64,000 nt of DNA from Fulvimarina manganoxydans. GTDB lineage: Bacteria > Pseudomonadota > Alphaproteobacteria > Rhizobiales > Rhizobiaceae. Numbering within the stretch: the first letter of the stretch is position 1; each line of letters opens with the position of its first letter. The stretch is from the NCBI RefSeq assembly GCF_900176465.1, contig NZ_FWXR01000008.1:88329-152328 (forward strand). The letters run 5' to 3'. Shown one piece after another: positions 16,134-23,924 of the stretch. Under the pieces are notes generated by a model. It made no database searches and had not been told where the DNA came from. It was given only the letters and a program-made list of their open reading frames with translations. The translations under genes and the position numbers were made by a program.

Positions 16134-18104
16134 TCAATCTGCGATCATGCCCTTCGACGCCGGCATGAGAAGGATGTCGGACGGGTTCGCCTCCGCGAGG
16201 TTTTCGAGGCCGGAACGGATCGCCGCGACGTCGGAACAGGCGCCGAGGTCGGAATAAGCCATGCCAAACGCGAGCGGCTCGGACGTCTCGTGCGAGCATC
16301 CTGCGAGGAGGATCGGCCTGCTGCGTGTATCGGGTCCGATCCGGTAGGAAGACGGCCAGAAAGAAAGGACGTCTCGCCCTTCCGAAGTCGGTCGGTCGAA
16401 CGTCGCGACAGGCAACCGCCCCTCGTTGAGGACGGGCAGCGCCGGTCGCGAATTGAGGTCGGTGTTCGAAGGAACAAGAGCGTCCAGAAGCCCTCCCGTC
16501 GTCACCCGCGACCAGCCAAGAGGCTTCAGCAACGGCGTCAACGCATGCGGGTCCAGATCGGTCTGGAAGACGATCGGCGTCGCCTGGTCTCCTCCGATCG
16601 TCAACCGATGCCGAGGCAGATCGCGCCATCCGCCGTTTTGCCAGTCGGCCTCGGTCATTTTCTTCGAGACGAGCACCGGCGCGTAGTTTTCGGTCCAGGT
16701 CGCATAGTCGCGCCAGAGGTGAAAGCCGTAGAAGCTGGTGAAGACGATCGCGAGCATGCCGGCAAGCGGCGCGAGTCGGATCGACCGGTCGCGGCGATGG
16801 GTCGTCAAGGCGAAGATCGTGGTCATCAGGAGGCCGAAACTGAGGCCCGCCGACACGTCGCTCAGCCAGTGCGCGCCGAGATACATGCGGCTGAAGGCGA
16901 TCGTCAGGCCGCCAAGGATCGCGGCTCCGAACGTGACGACCCGGCCTGTGGGACGAAGCCGTGAAGCAATGATCACGGCGAGGATGCCGAAGAAGGTCAT
17001 CGATAGCGTCGCGTGGCCGCTCGGGAAGGAAAAGGATGAAACGCCGGTATAGAGATCCGTCGGCCGTGGGCGCTGGATTATACCTTTCACGAAATGGACG
17101 AAGGTCTCCGAGCCGATCATCGTCAGGGCCGCCGCGATCGCGACCCGGAAATGTCGCCGGAAGGCAAGCCATGCGACGAGAGCGACCGTCAGTGCCGTGA
17201 GGACGAACCCGTCCGCCGCCATGGTGATCGCCGTGACGATGTCGGTGCCGGACTTCGTCCGCAATCCCTGAAGCAGGTTGTAGACAGCCGTGTCGGCGAG
17301 TTTCAGTTCCGGATCGAGAAGGAGATTGCTGAGGAGCAGAATGAAGACGCCTGCGGCGAGCGCCGCCAGAACGAGCACAGCCGTACGGCCGACGATATTT
17401 GCCTCGTTCGACAGGAAGCGCACTTCCAGCCGAGCGAGCCATGTTTCGACGCTGGAGCGCCGTTCGATCCGGCTCTGACGCCATCCGGAGGCGAGCGGCG
17501 CGACGAAGCCGATCAGGATCTTTCCAAGATACCAGGCGATCAGCAGGAGAAGCACGCCACCCGCCGCCAGGATCGCGAGGCGCGGATCGAGGGAATGGAT
17601 GCGGGCCAGCCCGAGACCGACCCCGGCGGCCGGTATTAGATGGGCGGCCGCCCATGCAAAGGCCGAAACGACGTTGACCGTGGCAAAGCGCGGAATGCTC
17701 ATGCCTGCCATCCCGGCAATCCCGGGGACGATGGCCTTCACACCGGGCACGAAGCGGCCGAGGAAGACGCTCTTGCCGCCATGGCGGTGAAAGAAGGCCT
17801 CACCCTTGTCGATCAGCGCACCGTAGCGCTTGAAGGGCCCGAGGCCGCGAAGGCGATCCCGGTAGTGATGGCCGATCCAGTAGGACAGCGCGTCGCCCGC
17901 GACAGCGCCGGCGGCCGCAACGCCGAGAACGGGCAGGAAAGGCAGCTTGCCCGCCCCGATCATCGCGCCGACAGCGACGAGCACGACGGTGCTCGGCACG
18001 AAGAGACCGACGACGAAGAGCGCCTCTCCCATACAGACGAGGAACAGGAAAACGTAGGCCAGCGCGAAGTGCTGATCGACGAGGTTCAGAAGCGTCTGGG
18101 TCAT
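16134..18104 (-). CDS. DedA-PAP2-LssY fusion membrane protein
   Basis: A 656-residue fusion. Residues about 1-200 form a DedA domain (GEALFVVGLFVPSTVVLVAVGAMIG, FLGRFVPGVKAIVPGIAGM). Residues about 260-460 form a PAP2 phosphatase with KGIIQRPRP, SFPSGHATLSM and SRMYLGAHWLSDVSAG. The last 190 residues resemble the LssY C-terminal domain (WRDLPRHRLTIGGD, LKPLGWSRV, FWPSSYRIG). The start at MTQTLLNLVDQHF (18104) was chosen; the upstream extension has no homology and would overlap the operator. It likely moves and dephosphorylates a polyprenyl or phospholipid substrate. Confidence 0.88.
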   Translation of the reverse strand: MTQTLLNLVDQHFALAYVFLFLVCMGEALFVVGLFVPSTVVLVAVGAMIGAGKLPFLPVLGVAAAGAVAGDALSYWIGHHYRDRLRGLGPFKRYGALIDKGEAFFHRHGGKSVFLGRFVPGVKAIVPGIAGMAGMSIPRFATVNVVSAFAWAAAHLIPAAGVGLGLARIHSLDPRLAILAAGGVLLLLIAWYLGKILIGFVAPLASGWRQSRIERRSSVETWLARLEVRFLSNEANIVGRTAVLVLAALAAGVFILLLSNLLLDPELKLADTAVYNLLQGLRTKSGTDIVTAITMAADGFVLTALTVALVAWLAFRRHFRVAIAAALTMIGSETFVHFVKGIIQRPRPTDLYTGVSSFSFPSGHATLSMTFFGILAVIIASRLRPTGRVVTFGAAILGGLTIAFSRMYLGAHWLSDVSAGLSFGLLMTTIFALTTHRRDRSIRLAPLAGMLAIVFTSFYGFHLWRDYATWTENYAPVLVSKKMTEADWQNGGWRDLPRHRLTIGGDQATPIVFQTDLDPHALTPLLKPLGWSRVTTGGLLDALVPSNTDLNSRPALPVLNEGRLPVATFDRPTSEGRDVLSFWPSSYRIGPDTRSRPILLAGCSHETSEPLAFGMAYSDLGACSDVAAIRSGLENLAEANPSDILLMPASKGMIAD

Positions 18105-18175
18105 CGGGAGGGCTCGGAGCGGCAGAAATGATTGCCATGCTCTACGGGCCGAAGCTTCGTGCCGGATTTCTCGAA

Positions 18176-18193
18176 CTATACGCTTCGGTATAG
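18176..18193 (-). promoter_or_regulatory. Dyad operator, site 5 (DedA-PAP2 fusion)
   Basis: CTATACG-CTTC-GGTATAG, a nearly perfect dyad, 72 bp upstream of the fusion gene start at 18104. Confidence 0.78.
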
Positions 18194-18206
18194 GAGGCCG
18201 GATCAT

Positions 18207-18240
18207 GCAAAAGGACCCGGGGCGAGCCTGCCCCGAGTCC
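18207..18240 (-). terminator. Rho-independent terminator after first DUF347 gene
   Basis: On the minus strand an 11-bp stem (GGACTCGGGGC / GCCCCGGGTCC) with a 6-nt loop is followed by TTTTGC. It lies 47 bp beyond the stop at 18287. Confidence 0.85.
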
Positions 18241-18286
18241 CACTTTTCCCGCCGCGACCGCTACAGTCGCAGAATCTGCCGTTCGT

Positions 18287-19093
18287 TTACTCTCCTGCCC
18301 GAGCTTCCAGGCGCTCGAGCGTACCCGGATCGTTCCGGTCGTCTTTCCTGCGGGAAAGATATTCCGAAACGACGAGGACGCCGGCAAGAAGCGCGAGCGT
18401 GATCAGCGAGGCGGTACCCCTCGGCAGGTTGAAACCGCCGTGATCAAGAGGCTTGGTCAGAAGATCGCCGAAGGTCGCGCCGAACGGGCGCGTGAAGATG
18501 AAGGCGATCCAGAACAGGAGCACGTGGCTGATGCGGGTGCCGTAATGCAGTGCGACGACGACGCCGATGACGGCGGCCGTGACGAGCGCGCCCTGAACGT
18601 ACGAAAGGCCGGCATTGTCGGTCAGCCAGTCGCCGAAGGCGGTGCCGAGGCTGTTCGAGAAGACTATGGCGATCCAGTAGAAGGTCTCGGCATCCTTGCG
18701 GCGGATCGGATAGACCGAGAGATCACGGTCCCGCCAGTACCAGATGGCGAGTGTGACAGCGAGGCCCGCGACGAGGATCAGCGATCCGGTCGCGTAGCCG
18801 AGGCCGAACGACCGGTCCATCATGTCGGAGACTTCGGTGCCGGCGGTCGTCGTCGCGATGATCGCCGCCCAGAAGAGAGCCGGGTGGTAGCGATCGAAGC
18901 GGATCTGGGCGACGAGGAGCGCGATCAGGATCGCGAAGGTGACACCGAAACCGACATAGTAGCCGAGATTGAGCGTCATCGAGATGAAGTCGCCGGCGGT
19001 CTCGCCGAGCGTGGTCGCGAGGATCTTCATGATCCAGAATGCCAGCGTGACCTGAGCGACCTTGCTCGCGGTCGAAGTGAGTTTGTCCGTCAT
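18287..19093 (-). CDS. DUF347/COG4705 predicted membrane protein, copy 1
   Basis: A 268-residue polytopic protein with four internal repeats of the DUF347 type. Each has a G-T/E-x2-(G/S)-D core: ATTLGETAGDFIS, ATTTAGTEVSDMMD, SNSLGTAFGDWLTD and TRPFGATFGDLLTKP. The fourfold acidic motif in membrane repeats suggests a channel or transporter, but no substrate is established. A second copy is at 23029-23823. It has its own operator (19185) and terminator (18207). Confidence 0.88.
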   Translation of the reverse strand: MTDKLTSTASKVAQVTLAFWIMKILATTLGETAGDFISMTLNLGYYVGFGVTFAILIALLVAQIRFDRYHPALFWAAIIATTTAGTEVSDMMDRSFGLGYATGSLILVAGLAVTLAIWYWRDRDLSVYPIRRKDAETFYWIAIVFSNSLGTAFGDWLTDNAGLSYVQGALVTAAVIGVVVALHYGTRISHVLLFWIAFIFTRPFGATFGDLLTKPLDHGGFNLPRGTASLITLALLAGVLVVSEYLSRRKDDRNDPGTLERLEARAGE

Positions 19094-19184
19094 CGGGAGA
19101 AGCTTTCCAGAGGTTGACGATTCCGGCTCGAAGTCCGGTTCGCGTCCTCTGTAGGACCCGTCTTTCGCGGTGCGATGGAGCGGA

Positions 19185-19202
19185 GAATACGCTTCGGTAA
19201 TG
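19185..19202 (-). promoter_or_regulatory. Dyad operator, site 6 (DUF347 copy 1)
   Basis: GAATACG-CTTC-GGTAATG, 92 bp upstream of the start at 19093. The spacer and inner bases are the same as in site 5. Confidence 0.62.
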
Positions 19203-19216
19203 TGAGTGATCGGTCA

Positions 19217-19249
19217 CGAAAACGCCCTCGCGAGAGTTCGCGAGGGCGT
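19217..19249 (-). terminator. Rho-independent terminator after PepSY gene
   Basis: On the minus strand a perfect 12-bp stem (ACGCCCTCGCGA) with a 4-nt loop is followed by TTTTCG. It lies 39 bp beyond the PepSY stop. Confidence 0.92.
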
Positions 19250-19287
19250 CCTTCCGATCGGAGAGGCCTGGAGGTCGTCTTTTCCAA

Positions 19288-19671
19288 TCAGTCGGCCATC
19301 TCGCCGTCTTCGGCTTCTTCTCCCTGATCGTTCGCCTCGGTCTCGTTCTCGTCGGAGGCGTTCTGGTCGACCTGGCCGGACTTGATGTCGACCATGACGG
19401 TCTTCACCGATCCGTCGGACTGCGCGAGTTCGATTTCCCAGGCATTGTCGGCCTTCTCGTCGGAAATCGTCGCGTCGAAGGCCTTGCCGCCGACAGCGGC
19501 CTCGGCCTTGCCGATGGCGTCCGTCAACGTGACGGTCGCGGACATCGCCTTCTGCGTCTCGGCCTGATCGGTCTCGCCCTTGCCGTTGTCGGCCGCGAAG
19601 GCCGTGCTTCCGGCGGCCAGGATCGCGGCCATTCCAAGGGCGGCGGCGGTGATGCGGTTGCGGTTCTTCAT
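19288..19671 (-). CDS. PepSY-domain periplasmic protein
   Basis: A 127-residue protein: signal peptide (NRITAAALGMAAILAAGSTAFAA), a single PepSY-like domain (VTLTDAIGKAEAAVGGKAFDATISDE, AWEIELAQSDGSVKTVMVDIKSGQV) and a very acidic tail rich in Asp, Glu and Asn. Single PepSY proteins often sit next to metal- or peptide-sensing two-component systems and can act as periplasmic brakes on the kinase. The ATG at 19671 was chosen because the signal peptide begins there. Confidence 0.85.
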   Translation of the reverse strand: MKNRNRITAAALGMAAILAAGSTAFAADNGKGETDQAETQKAMSATVTLTDAIGKAEAAVGGKAFDATISDEKADNAWEIELAQSDGSVKTVMVDIKSGQVDQNASDENETEANDQGEEAEDGEMAD

Positions 19672-19754
19672 GGGATTTCCTTTCGTTGATGGAGCCGTTT
19701 CGTTGTGGCTCGAAAGGAAGATGAGGGGCGTAGATGACGTCAAAAGCTCCGAGA

Positions 19755-19772
19755 CTATACGGCTGCGTATAG
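19755..19772 (-). promoter_or_regulatory. Dyad operator, site 7 (PepSY), perfect palindrome arms
   Basis: CTATACG-GCTG-CGTATAG: both 7-bp arms are perfect. It is the best copy of the motif and defines the consensus. It lies 84 bp upstream of the PepSY start. Confidence 0.82.
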
Positions 19773-19794
19773 CGGCATGCCGTGGCGAAGCCTG

Positions 19795-19831
19795 AAAACG
19801 ACAAACGGCCGCTCGAAGGCGGCCGGTTGTC
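19795..19831 (-). terminator. Rho-independent terminator after VPG protein 1
   Basis: On the minus strand a 13-bp stem with one mismatch (GACAACCGGCCGC / GCGGCCGTTTGTC), a 6-nt loop and then TTTTC. It lies 34 bp beyond the stop at 19865. Confidence 0.88.
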
Positions 19832-19864
19832 ATCATGAAAAGGCTGAGTTCGAAGGACGGGAAC

Positions 19865-20236
19865 TCACTTGTAGTTCGAGGTCGAACCATCTCCGGGTAC
19901 ATAGGTTTCCTGGTCGGCGTCCGTCGCCATCCCCGACTGGGGAGTCTGGCCGGCAACGCTTTCACGGACGGCTGAGGCGTTGTTGTCCATCATGGATTCA
20001 TCGCCTGGCACCAAAGTCTTCATCGTATCGCGAGGAGCGTCGGTGGCGGAACCCGGCTGTTCGGCGACATCGGTCCGGGCTTCGTCGGTCGTCGCCTTGC
20101 TGGAAGCGCTGTCACCCGGGACCACGACGAAGTTGTCATCGGCGGCATAGGAAGGGGTCACGACGCCGAGCGAAGTCGAAAGAGCGGCAGCAGCGAGCAG
20201 GGCGACGAAGGTCTTGTTCAGGGCGTTCATGGTCAT
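19865..20236 (-). CDS. Small secreted protein with repeated VPGD motifs (VPG family 1)
   Basis: A 123-residue protein with a signal peptide (KTFVALLAAAALSTSLGVVTPSYAA) and a low-complexity acidic mature region. It carries three spaced motifs: DDNFVVVPGDSAS, TMKTLVPGDESM and ETYVPGDGSTS. The middle part DEARTDVAEQPGS matches [10 protein letters not shown] of the neighbour at 20424-20723, so the two are paralogues. A third relative lies at 44820-45206. I do not recognise a named family. It has its own operator and terminator. Confidence 0.75.
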   Translation of the reverse strand: MTMNALNKTFVALLAAAALSTSLGVVTPSYAADDNFVVVPGDSASSKATTDEARTDVAEQPGSATDAPRDTMKTLVPGDESMMDNNASAVRESVAGQTPQSGMATDADQETYVPGDGSTSNYK

Positions 20237-20311
20237 GATCCTTGATCGAGGTTGCGCCGGTTTGGCTGAAACCGAAACTATGCACGTCAGATTGCCCGTT
20301 CTTTTCGGAAG

Positions 20312-20329
20312 GACTACGTTTTTGTATAG
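20312..20329 (-). promoter_or_regulatory. Dyad operator, site 8 (VPG protein 1)
   Basis: GACTACG-TTTT-TGTATAG. The right half is strong and the left half partly degenerate. It lies 76 bp upstream of the start at 20236. Confidence 0.65.
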
Positions 20330-20370
20330 TTTTAATTGGTCCATCCGCAGTATCGACGAGAAAACAGAGA

Positions 20371-20397
20371 GGGCCGCCAGATCAGATCCGGCGGCCC
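20371..20397 (-). terminator. Hairpin terminator after VPG protein 2
   Basis: On the minus strand GGGCCGCC pairs with GGCGGCCC around an inner GATC/GATC pair, followed by TCTCTGTTTTC. It lies 27 bp beyond the stop at 20424. Confidence 0.75.
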
Positions 20398-20423
20398 AAA
20401 AGAATGATCGTCGAGGCGATCGA

Positions 20424-20723
20424 TTATCCGCGAGCGATATGTTCACGAACCACCTGTGCCTGATGATCGCGAAGCGACTGGTCGCCGGGCACCAGGGTAC
20501 GGTGACGGACAGGCGTCGCATGCGCGAACCAGGAGCCGTGTTCCGCGATGTCCATCCGGGTGTCCTCGGCGACCTGCTTCGCGCTCGCGTCCGAACCCGG
20601 CACCATCACGAAATTGTCGTCGGCCGTGCGCTGGGCCGCATTCGCGGCGCCGGTGCCTGCGAAGCCGCCCATGATCGAGGCGACGGCCACAGCGGCGAAG
20701 GCAGTCTTCCTGAAGGCGTTCAT
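20424..20723 (-). CDS. Small secreted protein with VPG motifs (VPG family 2)
   Basis: A 99-residue protein: signal peptide ([26 protein letters not shown]), then [26 protein letters not shown] and [13 protein letters not shown]. It aligns along its length with the first two thirds of the protein at 19865-20236 and lacks the third VPGD repeat. Function is unknown; export to the periplasm is clear. No good dyad is seen upstream, only a weak half near 20808. It ends with its own terminator. Confidence 0.72.
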   Translation of the reverse strand: MNAFRKTAFAAVAVASIMGGFAGTGAANAAQRTADDNFVMVPGSDASAKQVAEDTRMDIAEHGSWFAHATPVRHRTLVPGDQSLRDHQAQVVREHIARG

Positions 20724-20776
20724 TGTCTTTCTCCGTGGGATCGGGTTTTCGTTTTAACGAGCCGTCCCTCAAGCTC

Positions 20777-21247
20777 ATGAGATCAAGATGGGAGCGGAAG
20801 ATTGCCGTATCCGGGACGGAAGATTGTGGTTTCGTGATCTTGCGGAAGCGCCTCTCGATCCTCGCCGATCGGCTGAAGGCTGTGGCGACGTGGCTGAAGC
20901 GGGACGTCGTCGTCCTGTGGCTGGCGGCTCGTGATCCCGAAACGCCCCTGGCCGCCCGTTTGGTCGCATTCCTGACGACGGCCTATGCCCTGTCGCCCGT
21001 CGATCTGATCCTGGACTTTATTCCGCTCCTCGGGCTCCTCGATGATCTCGTTCTCGTCCCGGCTGGGATCTAGCTCGCTCTTCGGCTGATCCCGAAGACA
21101 CAGATCTCGAGGCTGCGACGGCAGGCGGAAGCCATCGGACGTCGGCCGAAGAGCCGGCTCGGGCTCGTTCTTGTCGTCGCCATCTGGATGTCGGGGCTCG
21201 CGCTGGTCCCCTACGCAGCCCGGAGCCGATTGTTCACCGCCATGTAA
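20777..21247 (+). pseudogene. DUF1232 (YkvA-like) protein with in-frame TAG
   Basis: The frame encodes the DUF1232 signature ([21 protein letters not shown], then [21 protein letters not shown]) and hits TAG at 21071-21073. The same frame then continues with family-like sequence (LALRLIPKTQISRLRRQAE, ending VPYAARSRLFTAM) to TAA at 21245-21247. The TAG stands where relatives often have tryptophan. A single TGG to TAG change would explain it. The truncated product might still be made. The start is uncertain (ATG 20777 or GTG 20834). Confidence 0.75.
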
Positions 21248-21668
21248 CGAACCATGCGCCGATGGCGATGAGTGCGACGCCGAGCCAATTGACAGGAGCG
21301 AGCCGCTCGCCGAGGAAGAGAACGCCGAAGACGGCGACGAGGACGACGGAGAGTTTGTCGAGCGGTGCGACGCGCGCCGCATCGCCGAGCTTCAGGGCCC
21401 GGAAGTAGCAGAGCCAGGAAGCGCCTGTCGCAAATCCCGAAAGGATAAGGAAAACCAGAGAGCGACCTGGAAGCGAAGTCAGCGGGCGCCACTGTTTCGT
21501 GACCGCGACGATGCCGGACAGAAGGACCACGACGACAAGCGTGCGGATAAGCGTCGCGAGATCCGACGGGATGTCGGACACCCCGACCTTCGCCAGGATC
21601 GCGGTCGCGGCTGCGAACACCGCCGCCATGAGCGCCCAGAACTGCCAAGCCGTCGAGAATGCGCTCAT
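21234..21668 (-). CDS. EamA-family transporter, single-domain (five-helix) form
   Basis: A 144-residue protein corresponding to one EamA domain: QFWALMAAVFAAATAILAKVGV, LATLIRTLVVVVLLSG, FLILSGFATGASWLCYFRALKLGDAARVAPLDKLS and VLFLGERLAPVNWLGVALIAIGAW. Single-domain members act as dimers, like small multidrug transporters. It starts 26 bp after the cyclase stop in the same direction, so it is probably cotranscribed. Its 3' end overlaps the convergent DUF1232 frame by 14 bp. Confidence 0.85.
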   Translation of the reverse strand: MSAFSTAWQFWALMAAVFAAATAILAKVGVSDIPSDLATLIRTLVVVVLLSGIVAVTKQWRPLTSLPGRSLVFLILSGFATGASWLCYFRALKLGDAARVAPLDKLSVVLVAVFGVLFLGERLAPVNWLGVALIAIGAWFVTWR

Positions 21669-21693
21669 CGTGACCGGTTCCTGCTGCAAAATC

Positions 21694-22947
21694 TCAATCG
21701 CGAAGCCTGTATCGCACGACTTCTTCCGAAAGGAGATGATTTCGAGGTGTCACGGTCTCTCGCGAGACCTCCTCTACGTCCTCGCGAAGCGGGTGTGCAA
21801 ATCCTGCGGGTGCGACGATCTCGGCCTCACCGGCCAGTGAACAGAGGCGGGACGCCAGGTTCACCGTGCGACCGAGAACCGTGAAGTCGGCTCTCTCGCT
21901 CGTGCCGACTGCCGTCGCGACGACCTCGCCCTGGTAGAGTCCGACGCCGGGACGTCTTTCAAGATCGCGACATGCGCGAATGCATGCGAGGGCGGCATCG
22001 AAGGCGTGAGCGACGGCATCTGGCTGCCTGAAGACCGCAAGTACCCCGTCGCCGATAATCTTGTCGATTTCTCCGCCGTTCCCGGAAACGACGGTCGCGG
22101 TCCGCGTCACGAATGCGTCGATCAATTCGGCGACGTCTTGCGTGTCGTTCGTGTCCGCGAAGCCGGAGAAGTCGCGGAGGTCGGCGAACAGGACGACGGC
22201 ATCGAACCGTTCCGTTTTGGTGGATGTGCCGAGAGCGTCCCGAACCGCCGCCACGGGAAGAAAACTCCGCAGGCGGTCGTGAACGCGACCGACATAACGC
22301 GCCTGGGCATCGATCCGCTTCTGCGCACGAATGACAACGAGCGCCATCGTCACGACGACGAGCACGATTACGGATGCGAAGACCGTCGCCCAGGTGCCCG
22401 CCGAGCGGAGGATCGAGGCCTCGAGCGATGTCGCCGGACGTGTCGCGGCAATCAGTGTGGCAAGTTCACTGGTTTGCGGCTCGACCGTCCCGATGGAAGT
22501 CCATGTGTTCGGAATGATCAGATCTTCGACGAGGAGCGGCCCCGCTTCCTCGATCTCGTGTCTCAGACCCGTCAGATCCGGATCGCGGCAACCCGCCCGC
22601 TCGTCGACGCGAACCGTGTATGCTCGCGCGGGAGTGACGACCGAGAGGCATGTAAGCCCCAGTTCGACGGCTTCGCGCTTCAGTTCGGCCAGCATCCGCG
22701 GCGTCGGCTCCGGTTCGATCGTACCGTTCGGCGAACGTGGAACGATCGTGCGGACGAGGCGCACGTCCGATTGAGCAAAGAGGGATTCGGAACTCGCCGA
22801 CATGCCGGCGATCATCGTCACACCGAGGCCGAAACCGCCGATGACCAGCAACGGCAGGAGGACGAACCCGAAAATTCTGAGAAGCGGAAAGGACGTGCCG
22901 ATTTTCTCGGAGGACTCGGAGGTGTCGGGCGTCAAACTGAATGTCAC
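21694..22947 (-). CDS. Membrane class III adenylate/guanylate cyclase
   Basis: A 417-residue protein. Helix 1 is at about 24-47 (LLRIFGFVLLPLLVIGGFGLG), then a periplasmic sensor-like segment of about 140 residues with cysteines (LTCLSVV, AGCRDP), helix 2 at about 184-207 (TWATVFASVIVLVVVTMALVV), and a C-terminal class III cyclase domain. Catalytic features are VVLFADLRDFSGFAD, DKIIGDGVLAVF and VLGRTVNLASRLCSLAG. No HAMP domain is obvious. It probably makes cAMP in response to an envelope signal; the substrate cannot be fixed from sequence alone. Confidence 0.88.
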   Translation of the reverse strand: MTFSLTPDTSESSEKIGTSFPLLRIFGFVLLPLLVIGGFGLGVTMIAGMSASSESLFAQSDVRLVRTIVPRSPNGTIEPEPTPRMLAELKREAVELGLTCLSVVTPARAYTVRVDERAGCRDPDLTGLRHEIEEAGPLLVEDLIIPNTWTSIGTVEPQTSELATLIAATRPATSLEASILRSAGTWATVFASVIVLVVVTMALVVIRAQKRIDAQARYVGRVHDRLRSFLPVAAVRDALGTSTKTERFDAVVLFADLRDFSGFADTNDTQDVAELIDAFVTRTATVVSGNGGEIDKIIGDGVLAVFRQPDAVAHAFDAALACIRACRDLERRPGVGLYQGEVVATAVGTSERADFTVLGRTVNLASRLCSLAGEAEIVAPAGFAHPLREDVEEVSRETVTPRNHLLSEEVVRYRLRD

Positions 22948-22963
22948 GGGATCCCTCCAGGAA

Positions 22964-22997
22964 AGGAAACGGGACGCGCGTTGCTCGCACGTCCCGT
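22964..22997 (-). terminator. Terminator or attenuator between DUF347 copy 2 and cyclase
   Basis: On the minus strand a 12-bp stem with one G-U pair (ACGGGACGTGCG / CGCGCGTCCCGT) and a 5-nt loop is followed by TTTCC. It lies 32 bp after the DUF347 stop, so the cyclase needs read-through or its own promoter. Confidence 0.8.
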
Positions 22998-23028
22998 GGA
23001 GTACCAGTCGGGGAAGATCCAGTCGCCT

Positions 23029-23823
23029 TCAGACCGAAAGGCTCGGCGTGGCGCTTTCCTCGATCTTGTCCTTCTTCGTCACGGTCAGATAGGTGACGAG
23101 ACCGGCGATGGTGACGAGGAAGAGAACGCTGGTCCCGGTTGTGCCGAGGCCGAGGCCACCGTGGTTCGTCGGCTGCGACAGAAGATCGCCCATCGAAGCG
23201 CCGAACGGACGGGTCAGGATGTAGGCGACCCAGAAGGTCAGCACGGCGCCGCCGCCGAAACGGTAGGCGGCGTAGACACAAGCGATCAGAGCACCGAAGA
23301 TCAACGCCGAGACACCGTAGCCGAGGCCGAAGTGCTCTGCGATCAGATCGCCGGCGGACGTGCCGAGCGCGAAAGTGAAGAGGATCGCGGCCCAGTAGAA
23401 GAGTTCGCGCTTGCGCGTGAAGATCGAATGGATCGAAAGCGTCCGCTCGCTGGCGTACCAGGCGAGGAACGTGACGGCGAGGCCGATCGAGAAGGCGATC
23501 GTGGTCGTGACGAGGCTGATGCCGAGATCGTCGACCATGTAATCGGAGATCAGCGTTCCGACGATCGAAACGAACACGACGACGAGCCAGTAGCTGGTCG
23601 CGACGTATTCGCGAAGCTTCAGTTGGTAGGCGATAACCGCGACGAGAAGAGCGCTCATGATGAGCGAGGTGACGACGAGGCCGAGGCCGACATTGAAGAT
23701 GAGAAAATCGGCGGCGGTCTCGCCGACCGTCGTCGCCATGATCTTGATCACCCAGAAGGCGAGCGTGATCTGGGGGACTTTGCAGAGTAGGGTTTCGGTC
23801 AGGGCCGATTGGTTCGAGTTCAT
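23029..23823 (-). CDS. DUF347/COG4705 predicted membrane protein, copy 2
   Basis: A 264-residue paralogue of the protein at 18287-19093, with the same four repeats: ATTVGETAADFLI, GTLISDYMVD, LGTSAGDLIAEHFG and TRPFGASMGDLLSQP. The start at MNSNQSALTE (23823) aligns with copy 1. The N-terminal extension to 23862 is unlikely. It lies just after the histidine kinase; its operator overlaps the kinase stop codon. Substrate unknown. Confidence 0.87.
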   Translation of the reverse strand: MNSNQSALTETLLCKVPQITLAFWVIKIMATTVGETAADFLIFNVGLGLVVTSLIMSALLVAVIAYQLKLREYVATSYWLVVVFVSIVGTLISDYMVDDLGISLVTTTIAFSIGLAVTFLAWYASERTLSIHSIFTRKRELFYWAAILFTFALGTSAGDLIAEHFGLGYGVSALIFGALIACVYAAYRFGGGAVLTFWVAYILTRPFGASMGDLLSQPTNHGGLGLGTTGTSVLFLVTIAGLVTYLTVTKKDKIEESATPSLSV

Positions 23824-23906
23824 TCCGGGGCTCCAAGGGAAAATCGCCGCTTCCTGCGGCATATCCGATGGCTTAGGTGACCCGTATTGCGGTCGCTTCT
23901 CTCCGG

Positions 23907-23924
23907 CTATACCGTTTCGTAATT
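23907..23924 (-). promoter_or_regulatory. Dyad operator, site 9 (DUF347 copy 2), inside the kinase 3' end
   Basis: CTATACC-GTTT-CGTAATT. On the minus strand the same bases encode the last codons of the histidine kinase (Asn-Tyr-Glu-Thr-Val-stop). It lies 84 bp upstream of the next gene's start at 23823. Confidence 0.75.
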
